Positions 13,215 through 27,223 of a stretch of 64,000 nt of DNA are shown piece by piece (the stretch's first letter is position 1; every line of letters starts with the position of its first letter). The stretch lies in assembly GCF_043641665.1 (NCBI RefSeq), contig NC_092182.1, positions 22,629,241 to 22,693,240 on the forward strand, in the 5' to 3' direction. A program made the translations under genes and the position numbers. The notes beneath the pieces are model-generated. The model did not search any database. It was not told the DNA's origin and worked only from the letters and a program-made list of their open reading frames with translations. The stretch comes from Enoplosus armatus (lineage: Eukaryota; Chordata; Actinopteri; Centrarchiformes; Enoplosidae).

Positions 13215-16200
13215 GGCAGCTTGTGATATTTAGACCTGTCACTCGGCAATACCGTACCTGATATCTGAAATAGGTTTTTCTCTTGGGCTGGCATAATATG
13301 GGGGCTCATAGCCACAGCAGGGGGCATAGACAGTTTTACATAATTCAGTTACGTGTCAAACTTTGAAGAAGGGTGAACATAGCACAGCCTTGCTTATGAA
13401 TTTCTTTTAACAGAATTTCCAAGTGGCACAGCATTTCATCTGGTATGGTGGTGCCATCTCTTCTTCCAGTCCATACCTCCATCTGCTCTATAAAACCCAC
13501 TTCTTCTGTGCTGGGATAGGCCTAGAGCCTATCTTTCCAAGCACTGAGCAAAAGATAGGGAAAACATCTATCTGTAGCGAGTGTTTGACAGTGCATGACA
13601 ATGATTATTATACAAAAAGATTATTATACAAGTTTACAGATTGCATAACAGTTGGATTGGATAGGATTCTGGCACGGAAAGTGACGGAGTGGTAAAAGTA
13701 ATTGTCTTGCACGAGCTGTGAATCTGTGTTTGTGAGGAACAGCTCGAGCTTCCACAATATCCAAAACAGTGACTTATTGCCGTTGAATGCTCTGACGTTA
13801 AGAGTACATTCTTAACAACAAAGTTATGAAAATAAAAAGAACAAGGCCTGTGAAATGAGAATTGAACATTAAAGGCAAGTAAGTTATGAGGCTCCCGGAA
13901 AAGGTGGTATAGATTCATCAAGGCCAGCAGAAACTAGAGGAAGAGAGGTTGCTTGAGCTCAGTGATGGATTAAGCTGTCTGATGCTGCTCATGACTCATA
14001 TAGAATAATCATTGTTTAGAGCAGGAGTCCATAGTGTATTACAATTGCCAGCTGAAAAATTACTAATACAGTAAGCCACTTTGGCAGAAGATTATTGAAT
14101 TTATCTATAACCATCTTAAGTTGTGGTTATGCAGTATATTATTATACAGGAAAAATAGTGTGTATAGTGTTATTATTTATTATTTACATAGTAGTGTAAT
14201 GAGCAAATAGTCAAGAGGGCAGGCTGGGGTTCCATACTAAATTACTAACATGCTGATGTTGTTGTATAGCTTGAATGCATATTCTTAACATATTCCAGCA
14301 AAATACGTTCAGCAAGAACATAGTATTCTTGCTGTTCAAAATGTCAGAATGTATTCATAGAGGCATCATTTTGAACATTTTTGCTTTTAAGATATATACC
14401 GTGGCACTGGTTAAATTGCTGCAATTTTGCTTTTCAGTAGATTTAAACTGCCATCAGGCCTGCCCTAGAGTGCACAAAGTTTACATTGAAATGGACAAAT
14501 GAATATAATGAGGGGATAACGGATCATTGAAGCTCACTATCCAAAACAGCATCCGCAGATCTAATGTTTGCAGAGCAGTGAGTTGGAAACAAGGATGAAA
14601 TACATTACTGGCCACTCAGAATTCATTGAAAAACCAATGGCTTTTTCACTACATATACAGAGGTCTATTATAATAACCTGTTAAATATAGCACAGAACAT
14701 GTAGCAAGGATTCAGATAACTCTGGACTACTGCTGGCAGAGCTTAATGGACCTTTAGTGCATGTAAGGAATTACTTCTTCCTATAATAGGGATTCAAGTC
14801 TCATTTCAAGGTGTAAAAGTAAATGTAATGAGAAACAGCAGGAGAGCTATGATAAAACAACATACTCTAAATGCTGTCAATTTGGCACTGGAATTGATTA
14901 TTTGAGTCATTTGACATGCCTGCTCACTTGCCAAAAAACTGCTTTTTCGCCATGTCTCTGAGGAAATCACTCTTAACTAAAGCTAATTGGCTGGAACACT
15001 TTGGGAGTTAGTGGTATGAGACCAGACATAAACATCTGCCAATCAATCGGAGTGTATCCTATTGCAGGCTCTGTATCCTACATGGGCTGAGGCGTGCTTT
15101 ATGGCATATACAGACGTTGACGTGTCCTGAAGTGACTGACAAGCCTCAATGAAGATGTGGCAATTCCTAAGGGTCAGCATGGCACTCGCATGCCTTCCAA
15201 CCTAACCCCATGACAATTCAAAATGTGTGACAGTCACAGTGAAGACAGGGTGCCAACACAAGGACAAATTCTGCCCTCGTGTGCACTTCATACCTGTGTC
15301 AGCCATGACAGCCGCTCCACTTATATGGTCTAATGAGGTGGCTGAATAGCAGCATGTGACACATACTGGAAAAAGTGAGCACAGAGTGAATGCATGGTCT
15401 TTTCTGGCATTTTTTGAGAGCTTGACATTTTTTTTTGTCATTGACTTTTAGAAGGGTGTGTGTTGATAAATTGCAGGGATGTTTCAGAGTGGGTGTGCAA
15501 ACTTGGTTGAAAAACAAGTTTGTGTTCATGGATAATGCTCCACTCCTATTTTTTCCTGTAAGATTAAGCACCTTCAACACGGCGGATTTATAACTAAGTG
15601 ATCGAGGTAGACCGAAGCGGAGGAGGAGAGACTGTTCCCTGGCAACTTTTTATCAATCTGTGTAACATTTTCTGTTTCTTCTAAAGATAGTAGTTGTTTT
15701 TTTTGTCAAATATACTTATTGTTTTGACGGAGCATGGGCCATTTTATTGCCACAATATTAACAACGAAGGTAATAATTTGGACCCAAAACAACATAAAGT
15801 TGTGTTCGATATTTTCTGGGTGATTGTGGGAAGAAAGGCCTCTCAACCATAAAACTGTTTATCCAATTTCCATATTTTCCTATTTATAACCGACAAGGGA
15901 AATGTATACTTAAGGCAACAAGGCGAATACTATGAATATATGAATTGCTGACTTGTGGTGTATTTCAAAATAACATGTAGCTTGAAAATGAGACATCTTC
16001 TGTATTTTCAAAGGGTTTTTCAGAAAACACACTTTTTTGATACTTCTATTTACACAAGCCATATGACTGATCACTTCCATCCCGTCTGCTTGGTAGGTTT
16101 TAATTCAGTTATCAGGAATCAACCAATTTAGTTCCTCCAGCTGAGAGGAGACTAGCTGAGAGCCACTAGTGTTAGCATGGTGAAAGGGTGAAAAAGAAAA

Positions 16201-19200
16201 AATCCCACCACACAAAATATACCAATATACCAACAATATATGTACAATGAAAAGAGGTTATAAAAGCTCTTTTTACATTTTGTTTAATATCTGAGCCACA
16301 AAACTGTTCATATGTCGCTATTATCAAAACATGTTGTGGTAAAACAACTGAATACAATTTTACAAAATGTACATTTTGTGAATAACTTGCTGTGCACTTG
16401 CACTGAACTGTTCGAACATTAACCTTGATGCAAGTGCAGGACAGAAAGGCTTAAGAAGGGTTTGTTTCTCTATTTCTCTTTGTGTAATGGCTTGAAACTA
16501 GACCCTCTGTGTTTAATGTTAAAGTAGCTTACGCTGCCTTGTACTTCCAGGAAAGAAAAGGTCAAGGAAAAGTTTTAAAAAGAATTCAATACTTTGAACA
16601 TTAAGCTTCTTGTAAGCTGTATCAGTGTTGGGTAAGAATGGCAATGATGCAGTGCAAGAAGAACATGTAGCGTGCACACAGATCTTGCTTGTTTTTTTTT
16701 AGACATTGTCTATAGCTGTTTTAATTTAATTCTATTGAAAACAGCTTCACAGCACAGGAAAAAACACATAAAGAGTATGTTGAATAGGCTTTTGATTCTT
16801 TATTGCATTGTAGCTACATATTATGTTACACACATTTATTTAGTAGTGGGGTTGTTTATTTTTAAACCTATGTGATATTCCTCAGTTAGAAAAACATTGG
16901 AAATGCAAACCTCCATCTCAATGTGTTGATGTTCTACAGGGATATTATGCAGCTGACCACAAAGAAAACAAGCATTTGTATTCACTCTCTGGTCACTGAC
17001 ACATATTCCTCAATTCCATCAAAACAGTTTGCCGGCTAGGAATAGATGATCTCAATCTTAAATTAGACTGGGGATATAAGGGGTAATTTTAACCAGTGAG
17101 AAAGCCACAACATGGTAAGTTGTAGATATTTTATAAAGGCAGGTTTATATTGAAGGTGGAATCATATTAGAAACTATAATATTAGATATTGTATAGCCAA
17201 AGGCAATTATAGCTGTGTTTGTAAAATGCATTCTTCTATCCAATGAACCGTAAAACAACTGTCAAAAATGGATTGTTCTTGTCTGTAAATAACTTAAATC
17301 AAGTGAATGTAAATGGCAGCCAAGGCACATTGTTTCACAGGATATAACTCATCATTTGGGGCATTAAGCATTAAATAGGCCATGTCATTTGAAATGATCA
17401 AAAAACATGGTACATTTAAAAATAGCAGTTTGTCATCCTCTCGAGAAAAATGCATATGATCTACTAAGGCTTTGTGTTAAGACAATTGCAGTTGGTCACT
17501 TAATTCACCTGCAATGTAAAAACTGATAAAAATGTATCTTTAGGCTATCTGAACTACCATAGAGGTCATTTTAATGTGTGCATATTAGGACCTCATTTTA
17601 ACAAGAAAGTGCTTTACATATCAATTTTCACAGCACTACAAAATTACAATATTTCTTGACAATTTAGCCAACGGACCTAAAAGAACTAGTGTGTCCTGAA
17701 ATTCAATGACCACCTCCAGTGATGGTGAGACAGCCGCTGATTCCATTATTCTTTCTCTGTGGCCACAACTTCAGCACGATTAACTGGAGAATAATTCATA
17801 AAACAACATATTGACATCAGGCACTTTTATATCAACACAGATATGCAAATATTCAAAGTGCAAAACATTTGTTTAACAAGCTAAAGTGCTATTAGGCTGT
17901 GGAAATGTTTGGCTATATAAGGAAGCCCCGTGTTTCATCACCTTTTTTTAGTGTATCTGTGCCACGAACTGCAACCACGTACGTACACTCGATATATTAC
18001 TTTTGAGTTTGATGACTGTGAGACTAAATCTCATAAGTGCATGGAATAAATTAACCGACACCTTATTTCAATAAACACATACTCAGTGTATGCTGGAGAA
18101 ATGTCTGTTGTAGTAAAGGGTGGGGTAAGGTGACTCCGGCAGTATGTGTATGGTATCTGTGCATCACAGTGTAACTGATGTATTACGGTGATAAGAAACA
18201 GTGCAATTTTGGACGTGTTCATTGGGTGCAATAGCTCATAGACGGGAGCAAATTGGATGATTTTCTTTCTGCCTCACTTCCAGTATTATTCTGTCTGTAA
18301 CTGGGATAAAGTGAGTGCCTCACCTCTCTATTCTCAACACCCCATTGGAAAAGTATTATACTGTGCTAAAGCTCAGCTCATTAATACATCTGTATCATGA
18401 TAAGCTTCATTTCTGATCCAAGTACAAGTACATGAGAGACGGATGGGCCACTGGTTCCATTAGTACCATTAGTTCCGTCATACTACCAATGCATCTCCAG
18501 TGCTGACCTTAGTCACGAAATAATGTGATGGCTCTATTTCAATATGACTACTAAATGATTTAACATTGTCCTCATGCATAAATCTCAGCTTAGCCTCTCA
18601 GCCAATAAGTTTGTTGAGTTTCTTTATAAGACATACTTCATTACATAATTAACTGAGGTATTTTAAATTTTGTCGAGGAATACAGTTCTGCAAGAGTTGC
18701 AGCAGAGTTGCACGCACGCAGCAAACGAATATTTAATAAGATGCTAATATAAAACTTGCTTAGAGATATATAAATATTTGTTAGCTCTCTTTGGCACATA
18801 ATTCTGAACCACAAACGTGCATATTTGCTTACAAACATTCACACCTGAAAACCTACATTCACACAAATACACAGTACATACACACAGTCAAGCACACACC
18901 TTTGTTGCCTGCATAACAAATTATGTTTATGCCTTCAGCACTGGGTTGATAACACTTTAGTAAATATAGATTGTTTATGGCTAGTACATTATAGAGTCTC
19001 AGCTGTGTCTATGCCTCTACTGAGACACAAGGGCAAGAACCTCAAACAATGTCTGCGTGCGTGCCAGAGGTAGTAAAAAATACATCTATATTTATTTGCA
19101 AATGGAAAAGTTTATCTTGGGGATGAACTTTTGTGGGATGAATGATGCATTTCACCAAGTTATTGGCTTCTGCTGTCAAGGTTGCCCGCTTGTCTCAGAC

Positions 19201-22200
19201 AATTTTATTCAACTGGCAAGAGCCACCAAGAGAGTTCATATCAAATATCTGCTCTCCTTATTATTCTAATGATCACTGTCAATCTTGATGGATTAGTGTA
19301 TGCATTATCGACCTGAAAATATGAGAGAGAGAGACAGACTCAGCATGCATCACTGAAGGAACAGTTTGGTTTTATGGGCAAACCCATTAGGCGCGTTAAT
19401 CAGGATAAAATGTCTATCTCATCTATTTTCAGTGGCTGACCGCAATAATGAGTCATTAAACATTGTGTTTCAGAAAAATCCATCTCCATATTGGCCCAAA
19501 GATATTCTGAGATTATTCACTTTACCTCTTATTCTCCACCAAAGTATAGCATCAGATCAAATTTTAAAGGCATCTGCAGAGGAAGATGGACAAAGATGAA
19601 ATAAATCAAATAAAATGTATTAAAATGTTAATCAGGAGGTAAGCATTCATACTCAGCCTCTGTGCTTATTGAATCATGTTCTACAGAGGACATATTTTTG
19701 TACTGTGCCAAATCATCCTGCCTGATGAAAAGACTCTCTGGCTTATTTTATGTGAGGCTCAATGATATTTGCAGTCATCTGTTATGTCATTGGCTGTGTT
19801 TACATGCACACAGTATCCTGGAGACACATCACATTTCCTGTTTGAAACCATCTTTGGAATACACTGTTACCATGAACATTTTCTAATACCCATGTCTCCA
19901 TTTGGATCTGTAAATAATGAGAGCACAACCATCCATGTATTTATTGAGGTCTGCTGGAACTCCACATTTATTATGACTTTAGACTTTAGGCACTATATAA
20001 TTTTGTGTTTGCATGCCTCTGTACTGTATACAAGTAATCCATGCAATCAATCCTTTTATCCATCCATGTATGCCTGTTGTGATGTATGGTAAATAAAAGG
20101 AAATGAGTAAAAAAAATCCAATCAAAGAAAAGCTCTCCTTTAAATGTGGCATTACTTTGTTGGAACAATATTCCTTTGCACACATACTGTAAAAGTTAAA
20201 ACCCATGATTTGAAATGTTTTGCATGTCATCTAAACGATCTGTAATTTTATGCTACAAAAACAGAAAAAATAATAAAAAACACTGAATGACAGCAACAAC
20301 AAAAACCATGTTACCCAGAGGCTAGAATAAATCAAAATTTATGTAAACTGTGGGTGGCAATCTTGAAACAAGACCTTCAAAAAATGTAATCTGAATGACA
20401 AAACTGCCTTCATCAAACAATGACAAGAGAAAATAACCACAAAGGGGAAAGTTGGCATCTCCTAGCATGTAAAATAAAGTAAAAGTAACACCTGGGGAGC
20501 TTATTGATTTATTAATGAAAGGATTTCCTATTGGTTTAGCTGCACAAGGGGGAGCTGAGCTCATCACATTTCCATGTCCTTACATACACTTGCTTAAGAC
20601 AGCAGAGCTAATGATTCTCCAAAGATCCTCCATGAGAGCCATGCTGTATGGCCCTAGCTGGTGTCACTACAGCAGATGGCTTAAAGCGAAAAGGGAAAAA
20701 GGAACACCAAACACTGACGGGAAAAAAGCCAATCAGAACACTCACTGTGAAAATAGGAAGAATGGAAATCAAACACACACACATTTAAACCCATGCCCAT
20801 TTACTGTATATCAAAGTGATTTTTCAAATTGGATTCAGGCTTGGATAATGAGACAGACTTGGCAAATGTGATACATGACATGACATGGCATGACAAATCA
20901 TCACTTATGGATCTTATGGAAGATTTTGTAGTGTTTCACATTCTGTTGCAGGACAAGATCTACTGAATGATGTATCGTGCAGTTAAATAAAAAAAAAAGA
21001 TACCACTTGTTCAGCGGGTCTCGTGCTGTGAAGCAGTGCTGAGAAACACTGTTTCCCTTCAAAGATTTGTGAAGGTCTTTCATAGTCTCAGTGGACATTT
21101 AGAGAAGTTCATGTATGTTATACTGTACATTTGGACAATATATGGCTCAAAAACTTTAAAAAGCTTTGGCTTTTGTTCAATATGGCCTGTTGAATGTGAA
21201 ATATCTTATTATTCATATATTATTCTTTCATTTTCCTTATCAAAAAAGCTAACATTCATCTCACCTAAGATAAGCGGCAATGTATCTGCAGGCCATGACC
21301 ATGTGCGTGATATTTTCTAAAATATTTGTGGCTAATGGGATAGCGGTGTGCCCCGGTATCTTTTGAACACAGAAAGGTTGGGAAACACTTCCTGAGGCTG
21401 TGTACTTGCTGAAACTCTGAAAACTGTAATCCTCAACAAAATATGCTGTGGCCTCTTGTAAAGCAATTTCTGTGTGAGACTGTGTGGATTATATGAATAC
21501 TACTTGATTTTCTTAAAATGCTGGTGCTATCTGTGTGTGGATACATATTTTGCTCTGAAATGCAATTGCTTGACTTGTCTGTGTGTGCATGTGGAAGTTT
21601 ATAAACTATATGGTTTATGTACACTTGTTTGCTCAGTGTTTGTGTGTATGAACCTACATTAGCAAGAGTGCATTGGCATGGGTGTGTGTGTGTATATAAA
21701 AGGCAAAAAGGCAAAAAATTTACAAAACAAGATTATTTGCATATGCTTTTGAATTAGGCTGCCAGACTCCTCCGCCTAGTGTTTAATCAAGCATTTAATC
21801 AATTCACCACATACAGCTGTGTAGAAGCCCTTATTGCACTCTCACCAATGTTCTAACCCTACAACCTTTCAGAGCAAATGGGCCAATGTTTCAACATTCA
21901 TTCACAGATCAAGTGTTAGCAACATTCATTAAATATAATTCATGATAAAAAAAACTTTTAGCCACTCACCACAATGATGATTCAACGTACAACCAGTTCA
22001 TGAAATCCTTTGTGAGTTTATAATAAGACAGCAAACACGGAACACCATAATAAGGAACAACATACTGTAAAAAGGCAGTATGACTTATTTTCATTGTGGC
22101 CCTCAGGTGAAGGACATTAAGAACTTGCCCTTGTTAACTAAGCTGACAGGACAGTTAGAGGTGGAGAGCAGCCTTACTGTCCAGCCCGGTTAAGACGTCT

Positions 22201-23293
22201 GAACAGAAGTTACTATATCTACTGCTGAACTTACAGTCAAGTGACAATGAAGATGTCACACACTGATGGCTGGGAAAAGTTCTCCTGTAAATCTCTATTG
22301 ATTACCTATTGCTGACTCTTAGCTGCAGCGCACTTGCCAAGAGGTTGATCTTGTCGGGGTGTTTAAAGCAGAAATACATCTGGTGATGAGGACAATTTTA
22401 GGGTGGCCAACCAACGTTGGCATTTTGCAGTGAGGACAGATTACAAAGCAAAGAAGGAGAGCTTTGGCGAGAGACCAGAGTGTTCCCTGTACTCAGAGCA
22501 CATCTTTGCAAGTAACACTTGTTCTAGCGCCTAATGCAATTTCTAAAAGAATACCCAACAGTAAGAACGTGTACAGATTTCAGAGGAGTATAAATGCTAT
22601 CTGCTTTTCAGATGACACGACAAGAATTGCAGTCTCTTTTCTATGGTCCAAGTAGCAGTGATTAGGATGGTATCCAATGAGACAACATTACCTTTTGTGA
22701 GGCAAGGAGGTCCTGCCAACATTAGGGACTAACCAATTAATAAAGCCACACCAAACTTAACTGACAAAAATCTGGATTCCAACGAAATAACATCACTTTC
22801 AAGTAATTTCAATGGTGCTGTGAACATTTCACGTTGACAAAATCTAATACATACAGGTAGTGGAGTAAGTAAATAGTAGCTCTCAGCAATATATCCTCAG
22901 ATAATTCAGACATTGCTATAAGGAGAGACTGTTTTCATTAAATATTGTCGCCTTAGTGACTAAACCGCAAGGGCCTTCACTACTCACACAGGACAGTCTG
23001 AGGAAGCCTTCTGAATATCAAGTAGTCTTCAGCTTCGTCACCTGCCCTTTTCTCTGCCAGTGACTTCATACATCAGTTGTTGTCTGAGCAGAGCGCTTTA
23101 CAACATGGAATTTATATGAGATTACATTTTTACAGTCTCTGACTGTATTGTCAGCACATCGGAGCACTGAAGAGACTCATTCCTATCAACAGCATGGGAG
23201 GTACAACATGTTCAATACGGTAACTACAGATATTAGCCTATAACATAAATCACCATTGTAGTAAAAGCAAAGATGTAGTATGTTGTAGAAATC

Positions 23294-23329
<36 letters not shown>
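23294..23329. repeat. (TAA)n microsatellite
   Basis: About 12 uninterrupted TAA units ending in TAAATAA. Confidence 0.95.
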
Positions 23330-23330
<1 letters not shown>

Positions 23331-25195
23331 GTCAATAACCACATTCTATTCTATCCTCCTTAATAGGGACATTTATCAGCATTGCTTCACTGCTGCCGCT
23401 TCAGTACGGAAGTCTTACAGTAAATGAACTACTTTGTAGCTTGCATCATGCTGAGTGAACTGTGTGAGTAGCTTTAGATGAGACTAGAATGAAAGAGCAG
23501 TGGGTTTTGGACTAATTATTTCTGCTTGCTTGATAAGGATAACTCACCATGACCACAGGGCTAGCCCAAAGTCTGGCTGTATGACAACCACGATCACAAA
23601 TTAAAGAAGCAACACGCACCTCCAGACAAATGCAGAACAAGTGCCGGATCAAGAGAAACTACAAATTAAATTCCATTTATTTTTCATTATATCCAGAGAA
23701 GGTTAACTGGGAACATTTGCTCTTTTTGAGCAGCCAATATCCCTCAACTCATGCTGACTCTAGATGGTAGTTGCTTTGCTCTGGGGAGCCTCGACAATAG
23801 CTCTTAAATGTACAGTTCAAATGTACTGCTTCTTATTTGCTGTGCTATTGCTTTTGTTTGATTTGCTAACATTTACAGATGCATGCTATGCAGTCCCCAA
23901 ACTGTAAAGGAGCTCAATGGCATTTGGTTTATGGCGCTAAATTATGATGCAGTGACCCTTGATAAGGTAATTCACACACCTTGGTGTGAACGGTTTTATT
24001 GAGAAACATGTTTTTACCAAAATACACCCATCAAAGGTCTGTCCTCTGCCCAGAGGGAAATCTTCAAGCACTCATGGATAAAGTGTGTGCACCAGAGATG
24101 ACACCGCAGTAACTATAAGACAAAAAGTAAAATTATCGTACGTAGAAGATGCTGCTATAATGTAGAGTCTTCATGGCATTAGGGCCTAAAGTCTGTGTGA
24201 AGTTAGCATCTAATTTACTAAGGCAGCAGCTAATTAAGCAAAAAAACTGCATTTAGTGCAAACTGAGCTCAAACATGCCATACAGTGGTGGAATCTAAAG
24301 CTGGAGACATCAAGAAGCTCAGAAAACAAAAGAAAATGAAATGGAAATCCTCATCAATTAAATAACAAGCTTTCCCAACTTATTACAAGGCTGCAATTCC
24401 ACTCTACCTGAGCAAACTTATCTGGGCATCGACTGAGCATAAAATTAATGCAGTGGAAGTTACTACATACTCCTCTGCGGAAATGAAAAGGAAATGGAAT
24501 GACATAAACGCACAAAGGAAAAAGGTTGCTTACGGGGAAAAGAATGGAGCAGCTGGCTCTGTAGACACTCACTCCGGAGTCTTTGGAGGAGGCAGACAGC
24601 AACGATACAGCTGATGTCAGTCAAGAATACCAAGGTAATAATACACCCTCGTAGTGCAGGAGTCTTTTCAAAAAGTGGAACCACTAAAGCAGCCGTTGCA
24701 CATCCCCTCTTTTCGAAATAAATGTTGTATTCAGTTGTTAAGTTTTACAAGAATCAGCTGTTTTTGTTTTTAAACAAATTTAGTGCGACTTCAACTGCCC
24801 TATTGATATTCGATCAAATCAAAATTCAATAAAAATTAAGCCCCCCTCCACAGGGCTCATGCATAATCAACCATATTTATCAAATCTCATCCCGCCAATC
24901 ACAATCCCTCCTTTAATGCATGTGCAAAAAGGAAGGAGGCGCATTTAACTAAATAGCAAGGCCGAGGTGTACCCCAGATGAAAGCGCACTGCTCTTCTAG
25001 CTGATGTGGCTGTTTGATATATTACATGCTTATTTCTGACTGTACGAGTGAGTCTGTCTCAGAGTGGTCCTCTCTTCAGAAGGGACAACCTAGATTGCTT
25101 TCTCCTTCCATGTTAAAGTACTTCTGTGAATACGTCAACGTGAGCGGCTTCGATGTTGTATTCTGCTCACACATTTCACATAAAGAAAATTTATA

Positions 25196-25455
25196 TACAC
25201 TCAATTGCCATTTTATTTGGTGTTTTGTCCACGCAATTAGAGGGAAGGCTAAATAACAGAAACACCTCTCTGTGTAATGCAATACAGCACCACACACTAC
25301 ATCCTTCAAAATAACCATACGATTGAATCAACACCTCTAAAACCGTTTCAACAAAAACTGACCTTTATAATCTTCAAAGAGGTAGGACTGATTCCTGGAC
25401 TGTTGTATTTGTTTTAGCTATGTAGGTGTATCTAACAAACTGGCAGCTGAGTGTA
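25196..25455. mobile_element. 260-bp TIR-bearing MITE
   Basis: The left end TACACTCAATTGCCATTTTA and the reverse complement of the right end TACACTCAGCTGCCAGTTTG form imperfect terminal inverted repeats of about 30 bp. There is no coding capacity. The interior includes CTGACCTTTATAATCTTCA and TGGACTGTTGTATTTGTTTT, which I recognise from a high-copy teleost MITE whose right end reads AGGTGTACCTAATAAACTGG in its consensus. The flanking TA could be a target-site duplication, but this is ambiguous because the ends themselves begin and end with TA. Confidence 0.75.
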
Positions 25456-26229
25456 TGTCGGTGCATATAAATTAGATATTATTTCACTTTCTGATCATGG
25501 CAACTAAACTGGTCATTTAGACACTTAATCGATCGAGCAAGTCTCAACAAGTCCTCCAAACTAAATGACGAAATACGTCCGTTCGTCATTGCCTTATGAC
25601 CCATAGAAGTGTTTTCTGATCTGATGCCCTCATCAGCAACAGTTACAAATCACAGTTTTCTCATCTGCCACCGCCATGGTTAAGGTTTGGTTTGGTTGAA
25701 AGGGCAAGTATACTCAACCAGATGTGCTTGTCGGATGGGCAAATAGCTTCGGAAACACCCTCCCCCCACAGATTTCCGATGTCGGATTGGGGGGGGGGCA
25801 GTGTCCGACCACTTCGGTAACTTTACGAAACCGACAATCTGACATTCACAGCCACTAAGAAAGGAGCCTGGGTTTGAACTTCTCACTTCGTTCTCTTTTG
25901 TCATTTGTTACACAACTATTTCTGTCACTTTTCATGTGAACAACTGAGTACAACACTATAAATATCTTCCTGGAGATACTGTCTGAAAATGTGCACCTTT
26001 ATTCAGGTATTAAAACAACATCGCGTCTACGAACACTAAGAACTGCATTGAATGTTGCTTGATGCCAAGTCTGACTCGGATGCAGGCTGCTGGGATAAGT
26101 CTGGTGACCATTTCAGTCGCCATTGTCCTCCACTTCCACTATCTGCCATTACAGTTTTCAAAGTCCCAGTCGCTATGTGAAACGACAACATTAACAGCCA
26201 CCAAGCTAGCAATCGTCAGTGGTTTTAAC
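25456..26229. other. Non-coding, possibly part of the next repeat
   Basis: No gene is seen. There is a C-run at about 25,760 and a G10 run at about 25,790-25,799. The region from about 26,040 may already belong to the interspersed repeat that is clear from 26,230 onward, but I cannot fix that boundary from one copy. Confidence 0.4.
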
Positions 26230-26622
26230 AGGTCCAGTGAGCTCCTCCAGAGCTAAAGTATAGGTAGGCTTCACCTCTAGGATAAGTTTGTCTTTTTTTA
26301 GGATAAAAGTTCTTAAATCACATAGTCTACATACGTTGTTTACTATTTAATCTGCCGTTTTCTGTAGTGGGGATTTAACCACTTTAATGCCACAACTTTC
26401 CTCCCCACGTGTAAATGTTCCACCAAAACAAGTTCCCCCCAGACACTATTTTGCAAAGGCATTGTCGCTGCATCCGGGGCTTAGCGCCGCCCAAGACGAT
26501 TGTGATTGGTTTGAAGAAAAACAAACAAACAAGCCAGAGCTTTTTTTCCCCCCTATCCCAGAATGACGATGGGTTGAGCCAGACCTCTCTGGAGATAGGT
26601 CTGGCTATGCGAGACTACTTGA
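26230..26622 (+). mobile_element. Teleost interspersed repeat, copy 1
   Basis: The right end GGTCTGGCTATGCGAGACTA and the interior GGGGCTTAGCGCCGCCCAAG match a repeat I recall as abundant in percomorph genomes. A second diverged copy of part of it lies in inverted orientation at 46,394-46,504, which supports repeat status from within the window. Near the right end, CCAGACCTCTCTGGAGATAGGTCTGG is a short imperfect palindrome. No ORF is present. It is probably a non-autonomous DNA transposon. The left limit is uncertain. Confidence 0.65.
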
Positions 26623-27142
26623 TGCCTAATGATGCAAACTTGGAAAACCTACACTATCTGCAACATATTCTAATATATGATGATAATGTATGAATGAATG
26701 CTTTTTTTTTAAAAGATGTGACATCTTGGAGCGTACAGTTGGTTCTGATGTTTCTCCATTCAGTGTAGTTCCTCTGCGACTGGGCCATCTCATTCCAAAA
26801 ACCCCTTGTTAAGAAGCATACAAAAATGTGAAAAACAATTATGCCTAAGCTTCTTTTCCATAATGAATCCAGCCCCAACCGTTGTGGTAATTGCTGTCAT
26901 TATTGTGTGCTGTTCATATGTAATGAATGTGCAATAGTTGCTTTGGCACAGTCAAATGAGAATGACAATACATTTTGATGAGAAACTGTGTTTAGAGATC
27001 GCAATGATGACTGATCATTAATGCTGTGCACACTTCAGGACTTCCAATCTAACATTCCTTAACATTTTACACGTCATGTTATTAGTAGAACATTCTGCAA
27101 AACACTCCCAGGGTTCTAGAGATGCTCTGTGTTCCATTTGCT

Positions 27143-27168
27143 ACCAGCCGCTGCAGCGTGTGGCTGGT
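27143..27168. repeat. Quasi-palindrome around CGCTGCAGCG
   Basis: ACCAGCC and GGCTGGT arms flank a perfect CGCTGCAGCG core, offset by a few bases. It can form a GC-rich hairpin. No function is inferred. Confidence 0.5.
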
Positions 27169-27186
27169 ATTGTTTTCACCTTGTGA

Positions 27187-27189
<3 letters not shown>

Positions 27190-27222
<33 letters not shown>
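27190..27222. repeat. (TG)16 microsatellite
   Basis: An uninterrupted TG tract of about 33 bp. Confidence 0.95.

Positions 27223-27223
<1 letters not shown>

Larger units (their letters stand above)
6946..25195. other. 18-kb gene-free stretch
   Basis: No exon, RNA gene or full-length transposon could be supported on either strand. The longest open frames (about 118 codons at 20,515 and 107 at 19,769) lack domains, codon structure and splice context. Microsatellites within it are listed separately. Interspersed repeats seem scarce compared with the rest of the window. It could be intergenic or a long intron holding distal regulatory sequence, but that cannot be told from sequence alone. Confidence 0.5.

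Noticed and set aside
25680..25905. Possible tRNA-derived SINE because of GGTTTGAAC
   Set aside because: Only a loose B-box resemblance. No A box at the proper distance and no recognisable SINE body.
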